Origin: Microbacterium endophyticum
GTDB lineage: Bacteria > Actinomycetota > Actinomycetes > Actinomycetales > Microbacteriaceae
NCBI RefSeq assembly: GCF_011047135.1
Contig: NZ_CP049255.1
Location: 1,922,001-1,986,000 of the forward strand
Length of the DNA stretch: 64,000 nt
Direction of reading: 5' to 3'
The notes under the pieces are model-generated. The model had not been told where the DNA came from, did not search any database, and was given only the letters and a program-made list of their open reading frames with translations. This document shows positions 24,327 to 33,942 of the stretch, in pieces. The position numbers were made by a program, and so were the translations under genes. The stretch's first letter is position 1; every line of letters begins with the position of its first letter.

Positions 24327-25838
24327 ATGGCAAAAAGGACGGATGCCGCGCACCCCGCGACCCAGAACATTCAGCTGACTGACCCGCAAAAATGGCGTGC
24401 GTTTGCGGTGTGCGTGACCGTTGCCGCCATCACGATCCTTGACCTTTCCAAGGTCAACGTCGCTCTACCTTCTATCGAGTCTGCACTTGGTGCGGGATCG
24501 ACAGAGCTGCAGCTGATCGTTTCTGGTTATGTCCTCACGTTCGGACTCTTTCTCGTTCCGATGGGGCGAATCGGCGATCAGCGATCACGGCGCGGCCTTT
24601 TCATCATCGGGCTCTCGGTCTTTACTCTCGCCAGTGTGGCGTGTGCTGTCGCACCCGATACGACGACTCTGCTGGTTGCTCGGCTTATCCAGGGCATGGC
24701 GGCCGGAACGCAGATGCCGCAGGTTTTGGGCCTCATCCAGCAGCTTTTCCAAGGCAAAGAGCGGGCTCGTGCCTTCGGTTTGTTCGGCGCGACAATCGGT
24801 GTCGCGACAGCATTCGGTCCGACAATCGGCGGGCTCCTCATCGCGATCGGCGGCGCTACTGACGGATGGCGTTGGATCTTCTGGATGAATCTCCCGCTCG
24901 GACTCATCGCAATCGCACTCGCGATCTGGCTGCTTCCCGCCACTCGAGGTCGATCGCACCGAAAACTCCAGCTCGACCCGGTCGGCGTCGTGCTCTTCGG
25001 CATCACTGTCGTTGCTCTGATGCTGCCGTTCCTCTTCACGACGGGCTCGCCAACAGATAACCCCAGTCGCTGGTGGTTCCTGGTGATTTTCGTGCTCTTC
25101 GCTGGGGCGTTCTACGCCTGGGAGCGCCGGTACGCCGCGCAGGGACGGGTACCACTCATTCCCTTCAGCCTGTTCCGAATTTCGTCGTATCGAAACGGAA
25201 CGATGCTGCAGGCGATCTACTTCTCGGCCCTTCCCGCGATGTTCCTGCTCACGACCCTGTTCTTGCAGGGCGGGCTGAAGCTCGAACCGGTCTTCGCTGG
25301 CATGGTCTCGATCGGCTTCGCTCTCACGAGCGCCGTTGCCTCATGGCTCGGCGGTAGCCTCGTCACCCGGTATGGCCGCATCGTCGTCGTTTGGGGACTG
25401 GCGATCGTTCTCATGTGCGTTGCGGCGCTCGTCGCGACAGCGCTCTTTTCTGCACCAGCGGCGACGGCTTACATCATGGCTGCTGCGCTCTTCTTCGGCG
25501 GTATGGGCGGCGGACTTGTCATCTCGCCAAATCAGACGCTGACGCTCGCTGACATCCCGGTGAAGCAGGGCGGGTTGGCGGGCTCGGTCGGTCAGCTCGG
25601 GCAGCGCATCGGTACTGCGGTCGGAAGCGCTATCGCGCTCGCACTCTTTTACGCCACGATTTATCGCGAAACCGATTCGGCCGCAGACATCGTCGTCTAC
25701 CACGATGCATACGGCTACGGCATGATCGCTGTCGCGGTCTGCATTGCTGTTGCGCTCGTGATTGCGGTTGTCGACTTGAGCTCGCGCAGCAAGAAAGAAG
25801 CGAAAAGAGCGGGAAAGAAGTCGGTGAAGAGCGCCTAG
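24327..25838 (+). CDS. MFS drug exporter, DHA2 (14-TM) family
   Basis: The 503-residue protein has motif A-like MGRIGDQRSRRGLFIIG, the exporter motif C-like GATIGVATAFGPTIGGLL, and helices consistent with a 14-span EmrB/QacA-type transporter. The N-terminal DLSKVNVALPSIESALG carries the motif D1 seen in DHA2 proteins. It probably exports toxic compounds by proton antiport. The start is ATG 24327, after a stop at 24320-24322. Its end overlaps the convergent nucleosidase gene by 4 bp. Confidence 0.92.
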   Translation: MAKRTDAAHPATQNIQLTDPQKWRAFAVCVTVAAITILDLSKVNVALPSIESALGAGSTELQLIVSGYVLTFGLFLVPMGRIGDQRSRRGLFIIGLSVFTLASVACAVAPDTTTLLVARLIQGMAAGTQMPQVLGLIQQLFQGKERARAFGLFGATIGVATAFGPTIGGLLIAIGGATDGWRWIFWMNLPLGLIAIALAIWLLPATRGRSHRKLQLDPVGVVLFGITVVALMLPFLFTTGSPTDNPSRWWFLVIFVLFAGAFYAWERRYAAQGRVPLIPFSLFRISSYRNGTMLQAIYFSALPAMFLLTTLFLQGGLKLEPVFAGMVSIGFALTSAVASWLGGSLVTRYGRIVVVWGLAIVLMCVAALVATALFSAPAATAYIMAAALFFGGMGGGLVISPNQTLTLADIPVKQGGLAGSVGQLGQRIGTAVGSAIALALFYATIYRETDSAADIVVYHDAYGYGMIAVAVCIAVALVIAVVDLSSRSKKEAKRAGKKSVKSA

Positions 25839-26392
25839 ACGCCGTACTCAACGCGTATGCGCTCGCGCAGCCATCCGCTGCAGCGGGTAACCGTGACGTC
25901 CCACAGCTCGGTCGCTCCGTCTTGAGCGCGATCCGAAACCGCCTTGAAGACGCGTATGGGGACCCCGAAGTTCTCGGCGGTCCACATGTAGGCGTAGGTC
26001 TCCATGTCGACGAGGCTCGCGCCGAGAGCGCGAATGTGGGTGACGGCATCCGCATCGTCGATGAAACGGTCGCCCGTCGCAATCGTGACCCCATCAACCG
26101 ATGCCCCGACCCGAGGCGGCAGCGCGACGTGCTGGCCAACGACACCGTCGAGATCTGCGACATCGTGCTGTAGTGCCGAGACGACTTCGTAGACGGATGC
26201 CTCAAGCTCTGGGTCAAGGGCCCCGGCGGTGCCGACGACCACGATTTCTTCGTACGTTTGCGCACTGAGAGCCTTCGTGAGGCCCACCGCCGCCTGCAAC
26301 TTTCCGAGTCCCGTCACCAGCATGTCGAAACCCTCGATGGGCTCGCTGAACGCGACCATTTCGACATCCATCGCCGCAACCAGCAGCCTCAC
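25835..26392 (-). CDS. Nucleoside phosphorylase / MTA-SAH nucleosidase-like protein
   Basis: The 185-residue protein belongs to the PNP/UDP family. It has an N-terminal LLVAAMDVEM strand, VVVGTAGAL, and the substrate-binding Glu in VDMETYAYMW. The catalytic Asp is in FKAVSDRAQD, as in 5'-methylthioadenosine/S-adenosylhomocysteine nucleosidase. It is short for the family (about 230). The start is GTG 26392, with GGAGG 8-9 nt upstream. Both lie at the end of a 42-residue ORF, so the two are coupled. Confidence 0.85.
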   Translation of the reverse strand: MRLLVAAMDVEMVAFSEPIEGFDMLVTGLGKLQAAVGLTKALSAQTYEEIVVVGTAGALDPELEASVYEVVSALQHDVADLDGVVGQHVALPPRVGASVDGVTIATGDRFIDDADAVTHIRALGASLVDMETYAYMWTAENFGVPIRVFKAVSDRAQDGATELWDVTVTRCSGWLRERIRVEYGV

Positions 26393-26393
26393 G

Positions 26394-26522
26394 TCAGCTG
26401 CCTCCGCTGAGGATGCCGATGACGCCGGACGCCACCATGTAGACGCCGACGGCGCCAACGACGACCCAGATGCCGATGCGCGCTGGCGATGGTGATTTGG
26501 GATCTCGCCCGGGAGTTGTCAT
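26394..26522 (-). CDS. 42-residue single-helix membrane protein, unknown function
   Basis: The ORF reads MTTPGRDPKSPSPARIGI, then WVVVGAVGVYMVASGVIGIL and a GGS tail: a short basic N-terminus and one transmembrane helix. ATG 26522 has TAGGAT exactly 6 nt upstream, and its TGA is 1 bp from the GTG of the nucleosidase gene, whose ribosome site it contains. These signals at both ends make it a credible gene despite its size. Its biological role is unknown. Confidence 0.72.
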   Translation of the reverse strand: MTTPGRDPKSPSPARIGIWVVVGAVGVYMVASGVIGILSGGS

Positions 26523-26528
26523 CCCGCG

Positions 26529-26534
26529 ATCCTA
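26529..26534 (-). promoter_or_regulatory. -10 element of the 42-residue ORF and nucleosidase operon
   Basis: TAGGAT, then CGCGGG, then ATG on the minus strand: leaderless spacing. Confidence 0.6.
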
Positions 26535-26544
26535 CCGTTGTCTG

Positions 26545-27495
26545 CTACGCGGCCGACGGTGTCCACGATGAGACAGCATCGAGGTCGCTGATGTCCTCGG
26601 GTGTGAGATCGATTGTCGTGCTGGCCAACAGGTCGGCGACCTGCGAGGGTCGTGAGGCGCTCGCGATGGGGGCCGCGACAGTCGGCTGTGCGCGAAGCCA
26701 GGCCAGCGCGATCGTCGCTATCGACGCATCGTGAGCGTTGCCGATCCGCTCGAGTGTGTCGATCACCTTGAGGCCCTGTCGGGTGATGTATTTCGATGAC
26801 GACCGACCGCGGGGGGTCTCATCAGCGGTTTTGGGATCACGGAACTTTCCCGTGAGAAATCCGGAGGCGAGCCCGTAGTAAGGCACGAGGCTCATTCCGT
26901 ACTCTTCGGCGATCGGAATGATCGACTCTTCTACCTCATTGCGGTGCACGAGATTGTAGTGAGGCTGAATAGCGACCGGACGTGCGGCGCCGGTCAATTG
27001 CGCGAGAGTGATCCACTCGCGGATGCGCTCTGGAGACATGTTGGAGATCGCGATGTTCTGCGCGAGACCATCGGTAACCAGGGCTCCGAATGCCTCGACG
27101 ATCTCTGCCATCGGAACTTCAGGGTCGTCGAAGTGCGCGTAGTACAGGTCGATTGTGTCGACACCGAGCCGAGTCAATGAGGCTTCTGCAGCCGCACGTA
27201 TGTTGGCCGCGGAGAGCCCTCTGAACTCAGGGTGGGTTCCTACCTTTGTGGCGACAACGACATCCTTCGGCGTGCGGCTACGCAGCCAGTCGCCGATGAT
27301 TTTCTCGCTTTCGCCACCGGTGTGCCCGGGCGCCCACGCGCTGTAGCCGTCTGCGGTGTCGATGAAAGTGCCGCCGCCGGCGTGAAACTCATCGAGCACG
27401 GCAAATGATGTGTCGCGATCTGCTGTCCATCCGAAGACGTTCCCGCCGAGGCAGAGCGGAAGAACATCGAGGGTGCTGTCACCGATACGCGTCAT
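26545..27495 (-). CDS. Aldo/keto reductase
   Basis: The 316-residue protein resembles the YajO/AKR11-12 type. The active site Asp/Tyr block is FIDTADGYSAW, Lys is in VVATKVG and His is replaced or displaced in DLYYAHFDDP (YAH). The cofactor end is VAAPIASASRPSQVADLL. It is a separate lineage from the AKR at 14969. GATAAT lies 6 nt before the ATG, with GGAGGA in between, so leaderless or leadered initiation is possible. Confidence 0.9.
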   Translation of the reverse strand: MTRIGDSTLDVLPLCLGGNVFGWTADRDTSFAVLDEFHAGGGTFIDTADGYSAWAPGHTGGESEKIIGDWLRSRTPKDVVVATKVGTHPEFRGLSAANIRAAAEASLTRLGVDTIDLYYAHFDDPEVPMAEIVEAFGALVTDGLAQNIAISNMSPERIREWITLAQLTGAARPVAIQPHYNLVHRNEVEESIIPIAEEYGMSLVPYYGLASGFLTGKFRDPKTADETPRGRSSSKYITRQGLKVIDTLERIGNAHDASIATIALAWLRAQPTVAAPIASASRPSQVADLLASTTIDLTPEDISDLDAVSSWTPSAA

Positions 27496-27661
27496 TCCTC
27501 CATTATCGATCCGTCACGACGTCGGGGGCTCGGCACCGGACTTTTGACACGGCGCCGATGGCAACGCGGCGGCGAGGAAAGGAGGATGCTGGGACCACGC
27601 GGTGTATTCGGCGAACCCGACATCGCGCAGCACGACAGTCGTTACCCAGAAGGGATTACTG

Positions 27662-28240
27662 ATGGAAACCGTACTTCTCGATACCCCCAGCGGAATTGAC
27701 GCGCGTCTTGCGTGGGACCCGCGAGTGAGCGAGCACGATCGTCGGCGAGTTCTCTCGCGCGAGCTCGTGTCGGAGCGGTTAGGCATCGATGCGAAAACCG
27801 TGCGCGTCGAGCGGGAGGCCCCCACAGTTTTCGGTCATCACACGCAACTGTTCGCTGAGCTCGATGGGGCGGAACTTCCCCTTCAGATTCGTACGACGTC
27901 TTTTCGTGCAGCGACAATCGTTGCGGTGGCCGATCCGGGTATCACTATCGGTATCGACCTGCGTGACTCGCATCTCGACAAGCTCGAGGCTCAAGAGATG
28001 CATCGCCACTCGCACCTCTGGGATGGTTCAAGCGAGGCTGATTTCTTGCGGCACTGGGTGCACGTGAAGGCCGTGATCGCTGCCGATGGCCGCGGGACGC
28101 GCGTGCGGCCCGAGGCGGTTCGCCTCGATACGGGCCTCAATCGCGGCTGGATTCCGGATCGTCCCGCGCGTTACAACATTGCTGATGTCTCGCGAAACGG
28201 CTTTCTCATCACAATCGCCTACGCGCAGCCAGCTGCCTGA
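27662..28240 (+). CDS. 4'-phosphopantetheinyl transferase superfamily-like protein
   Basis: The 192-residue protein has a central TIGIDLRDSH motif, where PPTases have the Mg-binding G(I/V)D(I/L)E. Later it has FLRHWVHVKAVIAADGRG, the counterpart of the WxxKEA helix. Glu of WxxKEA is replaced by Val (VKAV), so the fit is incomplete. If active it would transfer phosphopantetheine to an acyl carrier protein. A ribosome site (AGAAGGG) precedes the ATG. The 166-bp gap before it (27496-27661) contains no gene I can support. Confidence 0.65.
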   Translation: METVLLDTPSGIDARLAWDPRVSEHDRRRVLSRELVSERLGIDAKTVRVEREAPTVFGHHTQLFAELDGAELPLQIRTTSFRAATIVAVADPGITIGIDLRDSHLDKLEAQEMHRHSHLWDGSSEADFLRHWVHVKAVIAADGRGTRVRPEAVRLDTGLNRGWIPDRPARYNIADVSRNGFLITIAYAQPAA

Positions 28241-28246
28241 CGAAGC

Positions 28247-30313
28247 TCAGCGATCGAGCGCGGCATCCAATTCTTCCAGCCATACGCGTGGATTGCCGTC
28301 TGAGGGTGCCCGCCAGTCGCCGCGCGGTGAGAGCGAACCCGCGGGCGAGACTTTGGGCCCGTTGGGAAGAGCACTGCGTTTGAACTGCGCAAAGCCGAAG
28401 TAACGACGAAGGAATACTCGCAACCAGGCGACGATCTCGGAGCGGTCGTACGCGACATACTCGTCGTCGGGAAAACCCGGAGGCCAGGAGCCGGTTGCTG
28501 AATCAGCCCAGGCATGTTCGGCGAGGAATGCGATCTTGGACGGACGGAATCCATAGCGCAGCACGTGAAAAAGCGTGAAGTCGTGCAGTGCATACGGACC
28601 AATCCTGTCTTCGGTCGATTGCACGTTGCCGTCCGCGTCGGCGGGCACGAGCTCTGGGCTGATCTCGGTATCGAGTACCGACTGCAAAACAGCCACGGCA
28701 TCGTCGCTGAGGTCGGATGCGCCATCGGTGCCGCCCCGGTGAGCGATAACCCACCGGATGATGTGCTGGATCAACGTCTTCGGGACGCCGGTGTTCACGG
28801 AGTAGTGGCTCATGTGGTCACCGACGCCGTACGTGGCCCACCCGAGCGCGAGCTCTGACAGGTCTGATGTGCCGATGACGATGCCACCGTTGCGGTTGGC
28901 GAGCCGAAAGAGAAAATCGGTGCGGATGCCGGCTTGCACATTTTCGAATGTCACGTCGTAGACCGGCTCGCCCGTGGCCGCGGGGTGGCCGATGCCCCGC
29001 AGAATCTCGGTTGCGGCGGGGCGAATATCAATCGTCTCGATCGTGGCCCCGACTGCTTCAGCCAACGCGATCGCGTTCGAGCGAGTGTGATCGCTCGTGG
29101 CAAATCCCGGCATCGTGTACGCGAGGATGTCACTTCGCTCTCGCCCCATGCGGTCCATTGCGCGCGCGACGACGAGGAGCGCGTGCGTGGAGTCGAGACC
29201 GCCGCTCACGCCGATGACGGGTTTGGGGTTTCCGATCGCCTGCAGGCGCTGTACGAGGCCCGAGACCTGAATATTGAAGGCCTCGTAGCAGTCCTGGGCG
29301 AGACGCGCCGGGTCGCTCGGCACGAACGGGAATCGCGCGACGTCGCGTCGAAGTCCGATGTCTTTCGTGGGCGGGCGGAGTTCAAAAGAGATTGTGCGCA
29401 CGAGGGGGTCGACGCTCCGGCGATTGTCGTCGAACGTGCCTTGGCGTAAGCGATCCTGGCGAAGGCGATCGAGGTCGACATCGGCGATGCTCGTGCGGGG
29501 GCCATCGGGGAACCGCTCGGTCTCAGCGAGGAGGGTGCCGCCCTCGTAGATCATCGTTTGGCCATCCCACGAGACGTCGTTGGTCGATTCTCCAGAGCCC
29601 GCGGCAGCGTAGACATAGGCGGCGAGGCACCGCAGCGACTGGGCTTGCACGAGTTGGCGGCGGTCTTCTGCCCGCGCGATGGTGATCGGGCTGCCCGAAA
29701 GATTAGCGAGGATCGTTGCGCCGCCGAGAGCTGCGGTCGAGGATGGCGGAACCGGTACCCACATGTCTTCGCACACTTCGGCGTGCACGCTGAGCCCCGG
29801 CACATCGAGCGCTTCGAAGACGAGGTCAGATCCGAACGGCACATCGAACCCACCGATCCGGATGAAGTCACTTGCGCTTTCATCACCCGCGGCATACCAG
29901 CGGCGTTCGTAGAATTCGCGATAGGTCGGCAGGTACGACTTGGGAGCGACACCGAGAATCTCACCACGATGAATGACGACAGCACAGTTCGAAAGTCGGT
30001 TTCCGGTGCGAAGCGGAGCGCCGACGATCAGCATCGGCATCAACTCTTCTGAGGCGGTGACGATCGTGAGCAGCGCGTCTTCGACAGCGTCGAGCACGGC
30101 ATCCTGCAACACGAGGTCATCGATCGCGTAGCCGCTGAGGCACAGCTCGGGGAACACCGCCACGGCTACCGATTGATCATGCAATGACTGGGCCTGAACC
30201 AGCACGGTGCGGGCGTTGGTCGCCGGGTCTGCGACGGCGATCGGGATCGTGCTGGCCGCGACGCGCGCGAAACCGTGGCGGTAGGCGCTTTCGAACGGCA
30301 GTTTCTGGCTCAC
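28247..30313 (-). CDS. nadE: Glutamine-dependent NAD+ synthetase
   Basis: The 688-residue two-domain protein has an N-terminal nitrilase-type glutaminase with triad Glu in VFPELCLSGYA, Lys in the PKSYLPTYREFYE region and Cys in HAEVCEDMWVP. The C-terminal synthetase has the P-loop GVSGGLDSTHAL. It converts deamido-NAD to NAD using ammonia from glutamine, the last step of NAD synthesis. Length matches the actinobacterial form. The N-terminus starts at GTG. Confidence 0.96.
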   Translation of the reverse strand: MSQKLPFESAYRHGFARVAASTIPIAVADPATNARTVLVQAQSLHDQSVAVAVFPELCLSGYAIDDLVLQDAVLDAVEDALLTIVTASEELMPMLIVGAPLRTGNRLSNCAVVIHRGEILGVAPKSYLPTYREFYERRWYAAGDESASDFIRIGGFDVPFGSDLVFEALDVPGLSVHAEVCEDMWVPVPPSSTAALGGATILANLSGSPITIARAEDRRQLVQAQSLRCLAAYVYAAAGSGESTNDVSWDGQTMIYEGGTLLAETERFPDGPRTSIADVDLDRLRQDRLRQGTFDDNRRSVDPLVRTISFELRPPTKDIGLRRDVARFPFVPSDPARLAQDCYEAFNIQVSGLVQRLQAIGNPKPVIGVSGGLDSTHALLVVARAMDRMGRERSDILAYTMPGFATSDHTRSNAIALAEAVGATIETIDIRPAATEILRGIGHPAATGEPVYDVTFENVQAGIRTDFLFRLANRNGGIVIGTSDLSELALGWATYGVGDHMSHYSVNTGVPKTLIQHIIRWVIAHRGGTDGASDLSDDAVAVLQSVLDTEISPELVPADADGNVQSTEDRIGPYALHDFTLFHVLRYGFRPSKIAFLAEHAWADSATGSWPPGFPDDEYVAYDRSEIVAWLRVFLRRYFGFAQFKRSALPNGPKVSPAGSLSPRGDWRAPSDGNPRVWLEELDAALDR

Positions 30314-30381
30314 TCGACCAGTGTGCCAGGTCGGGGCGATGTCGGCGGGGCTGGTTAGGGTCGAAGAAGCGAAAGGGAGCT

Positions 30382-33300
30382 ATGCGTTACATCGAGCAGG
30401 AACGGCGGATCGTCTGGAGCGCGAGCGACCTCAAGGCGTCAGCCGAATGCGAGTTCGCATGGCTGCGGGCGATCGACGCCAAGCTTCAGCGCGTTTCGCG
30501 CGTCGAGGATCCCGAAGATGCGACGCTGGCACGCGCCGCTCGTCTTGGAACGCTTCACGAACGGCGCGTGCTCGAAAACTACCGCGACTCGCACGGTGCG
30601 GGTGTCGTCGAGATCCCAGAGACGCGCTCGACGGATGCCGCTGGCCTCGCCGCCGCAGCAGAAGCTACGCGGGTAGCGCTCGCCGACCCCGCCGCGAGAG
30701 TGCTGTATCAGGCCGCGTTTTCGACACCCGACTTCGTGGGCTTTGCCGACTTCCTCGTGCGCGATGACGACGACCGCTGGGTCGTGCAAGACACGAAGCT
30801 TGCCCGGCAGGCGCGAGTCACGGCTCTCATGCAGCTCGCGGCCTATGTCGATCAGCTCGACGCCCTGGGTGTGCCACGTGCCGACCGCGTGGAACTGCTG
30901 CTCGGAGACGGGAGCGTCAGCGAGCACGAGGCATCCGATCTGCTCCCGATGTTTTCGCTGCGCCGTGCACGCCTACGGGCCCTGGTCGCAGACCGCGACC
31001 TGCCAGCGGGCGCCGCAGGCGAGCCCATCGCGTGGGGCGACTCGCGCGGCACGCTCGGTGTTGTCTCGTGCGGACGCTGCGCAACCTGCGATGTCGAAGT
31101 CACCGCACACCGTGACCTGCTGTTGGTCGCTGGCATGCGTCCCGTGCAGCGTGAGCGGCTGCGGGCCACCGGCATCGAGACCATCGATCAGCTGGCAGCG
31201 GCTGAACACCCGCCGAACGGCATGAGTCCAGACACATTCAGTGGCCTTGTCACTCAAGCTCGCCTGCAACTCGCCTCGCCCGCCGGTGTGCCCGATCCTG
31301 CCGCTGAGAACGCGTCGTCAACTGTCGTGCCGACGTACGAGGTCGTGTTTCCGCGCGGACTCGGGGCGCTCCCGCGCCCGGACCATGGTGATCTCTTCTT
31401 CGATTTCGAGGGAGATCCGCTCTACACCGAGCACCCAACCGCCGAGAACGCCACACTCTGGGGCATCGACTACCTCTTCGGGTGGGTCGATACTCGCGAG
31501 CGCTACACGGCACTGTGGGCGCACTCCTTCGACGAAGAAAAGCGCGCCCTCGAGACGTTCCTCGACCTGATCGAGATCCGGCGGGCCGAATACCCGGCCA
31601 TGCACATCTATCACTACGCACCCTACGAACCGACGCATTTATTGCAGATGGCAGCCCGCTACGGGGTGCGCGAAGCCGACGTTGACAAGCTACTGCGCGA
31701 TGGCGTCTTCGTCGATCTCTATCCCATTGTCAAAAGGTCGGTGCGGGTCGGATCGCGCTCGTACTCCATCAAAAAGCTCGAGCCGCTCTACATGGGCGAA
31801 GAGGTGCGCGAGAGCACAGTGCAGCGTGGCGACGATTCGATCGTCAAATATGTCGAAGCTCGGGTGCTGTCAGAAAACGGTGATGACGAAGGCTCGCGCG
31901 AGATTCTGGACGATCTCGCCGACTACAACCGCTACGACTGTGTGTCCACCCGAAGGCTCCGCGACTGGCTGGTCGAGCGCGCGCGCGAGGCTGGACTGCA
32001 GCCTTCTGTCGATATCGAACCGACGGATGCCTTTTACGAACCGTCCCCGCGAGCACTCGCCCTGACGGCGCGGGCCGACGCACTCTTGGCCAGTGCGCTC
32101 CCGGCTGATGTCGAAGCCGACGTTGCCGCCCTCCGGTTGGGGTCCGCGGCGATCGACTACTACCCGCGGGAGGCGAAGACATTCTGGGCGACCCATTTTC
32201 TGCGGTTGCGAGAGCCGGTGTCGGTGTGGGAAGACACCCGTGACGTCGTCGTTCTCGACTCGACCAGATGTGTGATTCGGCGAGACTGGCACCGTGGTGA
32301 CGGCCAGCGTGCCGAGCGACGCATTCTCGAACTTCATGGCGAACCCGCGCCGGGCACGCGGCTGAGCGAAGGATCGAATCCGTCGGTCGCATACGCCATG
32401 CCAGCACCCTTTCCCGTGCACGCCTCGCCCCGGTGGGTGCATGTTGATCACCGCGTGAAGATTCTCGAGGTCCTCGACGATGGCGCCGTCGTCGAGGAGA
32501 TCGCTATCGATGGGTTCACCTGGAGCGAGCTTCCACTTGCGATCACTCCGGCCTCCCCACCGCCGGCGGGTAATCAGCAGAAGGCAATCGATGAGTGGGC
32601 AGATCGTCTGATCGACGCGGCACCGGGTTTCCCGGAGGACGCGGCAACCGACATCCTGCGCCGCGTGCCGCCACGAACGCGCTCGGGGAGTCTCGCTCCG
32701 GTCGACACGGACGACGTTTCGGCAATTGTGCGGAGCATCCTGGATCTTGATCACAGTTACCTCGCTGTGCAGGGGCCTCCCGGAACCGGTAAGACATACG
32801 TCGGCGCGCATGTCATCGCGGAACTCATCGCCACGCACCGCTACCGCATCGGTGTTGTGGCCCAGTCGCACGCTGTCGTCGAGCACATGCTCGATCGGAT
32901 CGTGGCCGCGGGCGTGCCGCCGCACCTGGTCGGTAAAGCCCTGAAGGACCCCGCACAGTCGGTGACTTTCACACCGATCGCGAAGAACGGCGTGGCGGCT
33001 TTCGCTGCTGAGCGTGAATCGAGCGGATACGTCATTGGCGGAACAGCATGGGATCTCGCCCACCCGGCACGCGTGTCGCGCGGCTCGCTTGACCTACTGG
33101 TCATCGACGAAGCGGGTCAGTTCTCGCTCGCATCGACGATCGCTGTTTCGGTCTCAGCGGCACGTTTGCTGCTGTTGGGTGATCCGCAGCAGCTCCCGCA
33201 AGTGAGCCAGGGCACGCACCCGCAGCCCGTCGACACCTCGGCACTTGGCTGGGTCATGGCGGGCGAAGCAGTCATCGCCCCCGACCGTGGCTACTTTCTC

Positions 33301-33930
33301 GCGCACACCTGGCGAATGCATCCGGATGTCTCAGCCGTTGTTTCACAGCTGTCGTACGCCGGCAAACTGGCAGCGCACGCACTGACGGCGCAGCGCTCGT
33401 TGGCCGGTGTCTCGCCGGGGCTTCACCCCATTGCGGTCTCGCACGCCGGAAATGCGACTCAGTCGCCGCAAGAAGCGGCTGAGGTCGTGCGGCTCGTCGG
33501 CGATCTGCTCGGCCGTCAGTGGGCAGACAGTGCGGTTGTGGACGGCGAGATCGTTGCTGTCGCCCCGAGAGAGCTTGCGGAGCGCGACATCATCGTTGTC
33601 ACGCCTTACAACGCGCAGCAGGTCTTGGTTGAAGAGGCACTTGCTGCTGCGGGATTCGCGAAAGTGCGCGTGGGTACCGTTGATAAGTTTCAGGGCCAGG
33701 AGGCAGTCGTATCTATCGTCTCGCTCGCTGCATCCAGCGGTCGGGATGCCCCGCGCGGCCTTGAGTTTCTGCTGCTGCAGAACCGCCTCAATGTCGCGAT
33801 TTCGCGGGCTCAACACGCGGCATACCTGGTCTACTCACCGGGAGTTCTCGATGATTTCCCCCGCACCCCTGACGGGGTGACCCGGCTGAGCGGCTTCGCG
33901 CGTCTCGTGGGTGCTGACGACCCGCGTTGA
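30382..33930 (+). CDS. TM0106-family RecB-like nuclease fused to a Dna2/UPF1-type helicase
   Basis: The 1182-residue protein has three parts. The N-terminal RecB-type nuclease has GFADFLVRDDD and VVQDTKLARQARVTALMQLAAY. One Cys lies before it (Cys23) and a CGRCATC set after it (Cys230, 233, 236), which fits a 4Fe-4S staple. The middle is an RNase-H/DEDD-like region beginning DLFFDFEGDPLY. The C-terminal SF1 helicase has GPPGTGKT, LLVIDEAGQF, GDPQQLPQV, VGTVDKFQGQEA and NVAISRAQHAAYL. Start ATG 30382 follows AAAGGGAGC. A DNA end-processing role is inferred. Confidence 0.88.
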   Translation: MRYIEQERRIVWSASDLKASAECEFAWLRAIDAKLQRVSRVEDPEDATLARAARLGTLHERRVLENYRDSHGAGVVEIPETRSTDAAGLAAAAEATRVALADPAARVLYQAAFSTPDFVGFADFLVRDDDDRWVVQDTKLARQARVTALMQLAAYVDQLDALGVPRADRVELLLGDGSVSEHEASDLLPMFSLRRARLRALVADRDLPAGAAGEPIAWGDSRGTLGVVSCGRCATCDVEVTAHRDLLLVAGMRPVQRERLRATGIETIDQLAAAEHPPNGMSPDTFSGLVTQARLQLASPAGVPDPAAENASSTVVPTYEVVFPRGLGALPRPDHGDLFFDFEGDPLYTEHPTAENATLWGIDYLFGWVDTRERYTALWAHSFDEEKRALETFLDLIEIRRAEYPAMHIYHYAPYEPTHLLQMAARYGVREADVDKLLRDGVFVDLYPIVKRSVRVGSRSYSIKKLEPLYMGEEVRESTVQRGDDSIVKYVEARVLSENGDDEGSREILDDLADYNRYDCVSTRRLRDWLVERAREAGLQPSVDIEPTDAFYEPSPRALALTARADALLASALPADVEADVAALRLGSAAIDYYPREAKTFWATHFLRLREPVSVWEDTRDVVVLDSTRCVIRRDWHRGDGQRAERRILELHGEPAPGTRLSEGSNPSVAYAMPAPFPVHASPRWVHVDHRVKILEVLDDGAVVEEIAIDGFTWSELPLAITPASPPPAGNQQKAIDEWADRLIDAAPGFPEDAATDILRRVPPRTRSGSLAPVDTDDVSAIVRSILDLDHSYLAVQGPPGTGKTYVGAHVIAELIATHRYRIGVVAQSHAVVEHMLDRIVAAGVPPHLVGKALKDPAQSVTFTPIAKNGVAAFAAERESSGYVIGGTAWDLAHPARVSRGSLDLLVIDEAGQFSLASTIAVSVSAARLLLLGDPQQLPQVSQGTHPQPVDTSALGWVMAGEAVIAPDRGYFLAHTWRMHPDVSAVVSQLSYAGKLAAHALTAQRSLAGVSPGLHPIAVSHAGNATQSPQEAAEVVRLVGDLLGRQWADSAVVDGEIVAVAPRELAERDIIVVTPYNAQQVLVEEALAAAGFAKVRVGTVDKFQGQEAVVSIVSLAASSGRDAPRGLEFLLLQNRLNVAISRAQHAAYLVYSPGVLDDFPRTPDGVTRLSGFARLVGADDPR

Positions 33931-33942
33931 CGCGCAGAGAGC

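Noticed and set aside
27514..27660. Minus-strand frame upstream of the PPTase-like gene that looks hydrophobic (SNPFWVTTVVLRDVGF)
   Set aside because: It has no start or ribosome site in the non-coding gap and continues antisense into the PPTase gene. A decayed gene end is possible but cannot be supported.
31870..33063. 397-codon minus-strand ORF over the TM0106-type gene
   Set aside because: Antisense shadow; the + strand protein has conserved motifs throughout this stretch.
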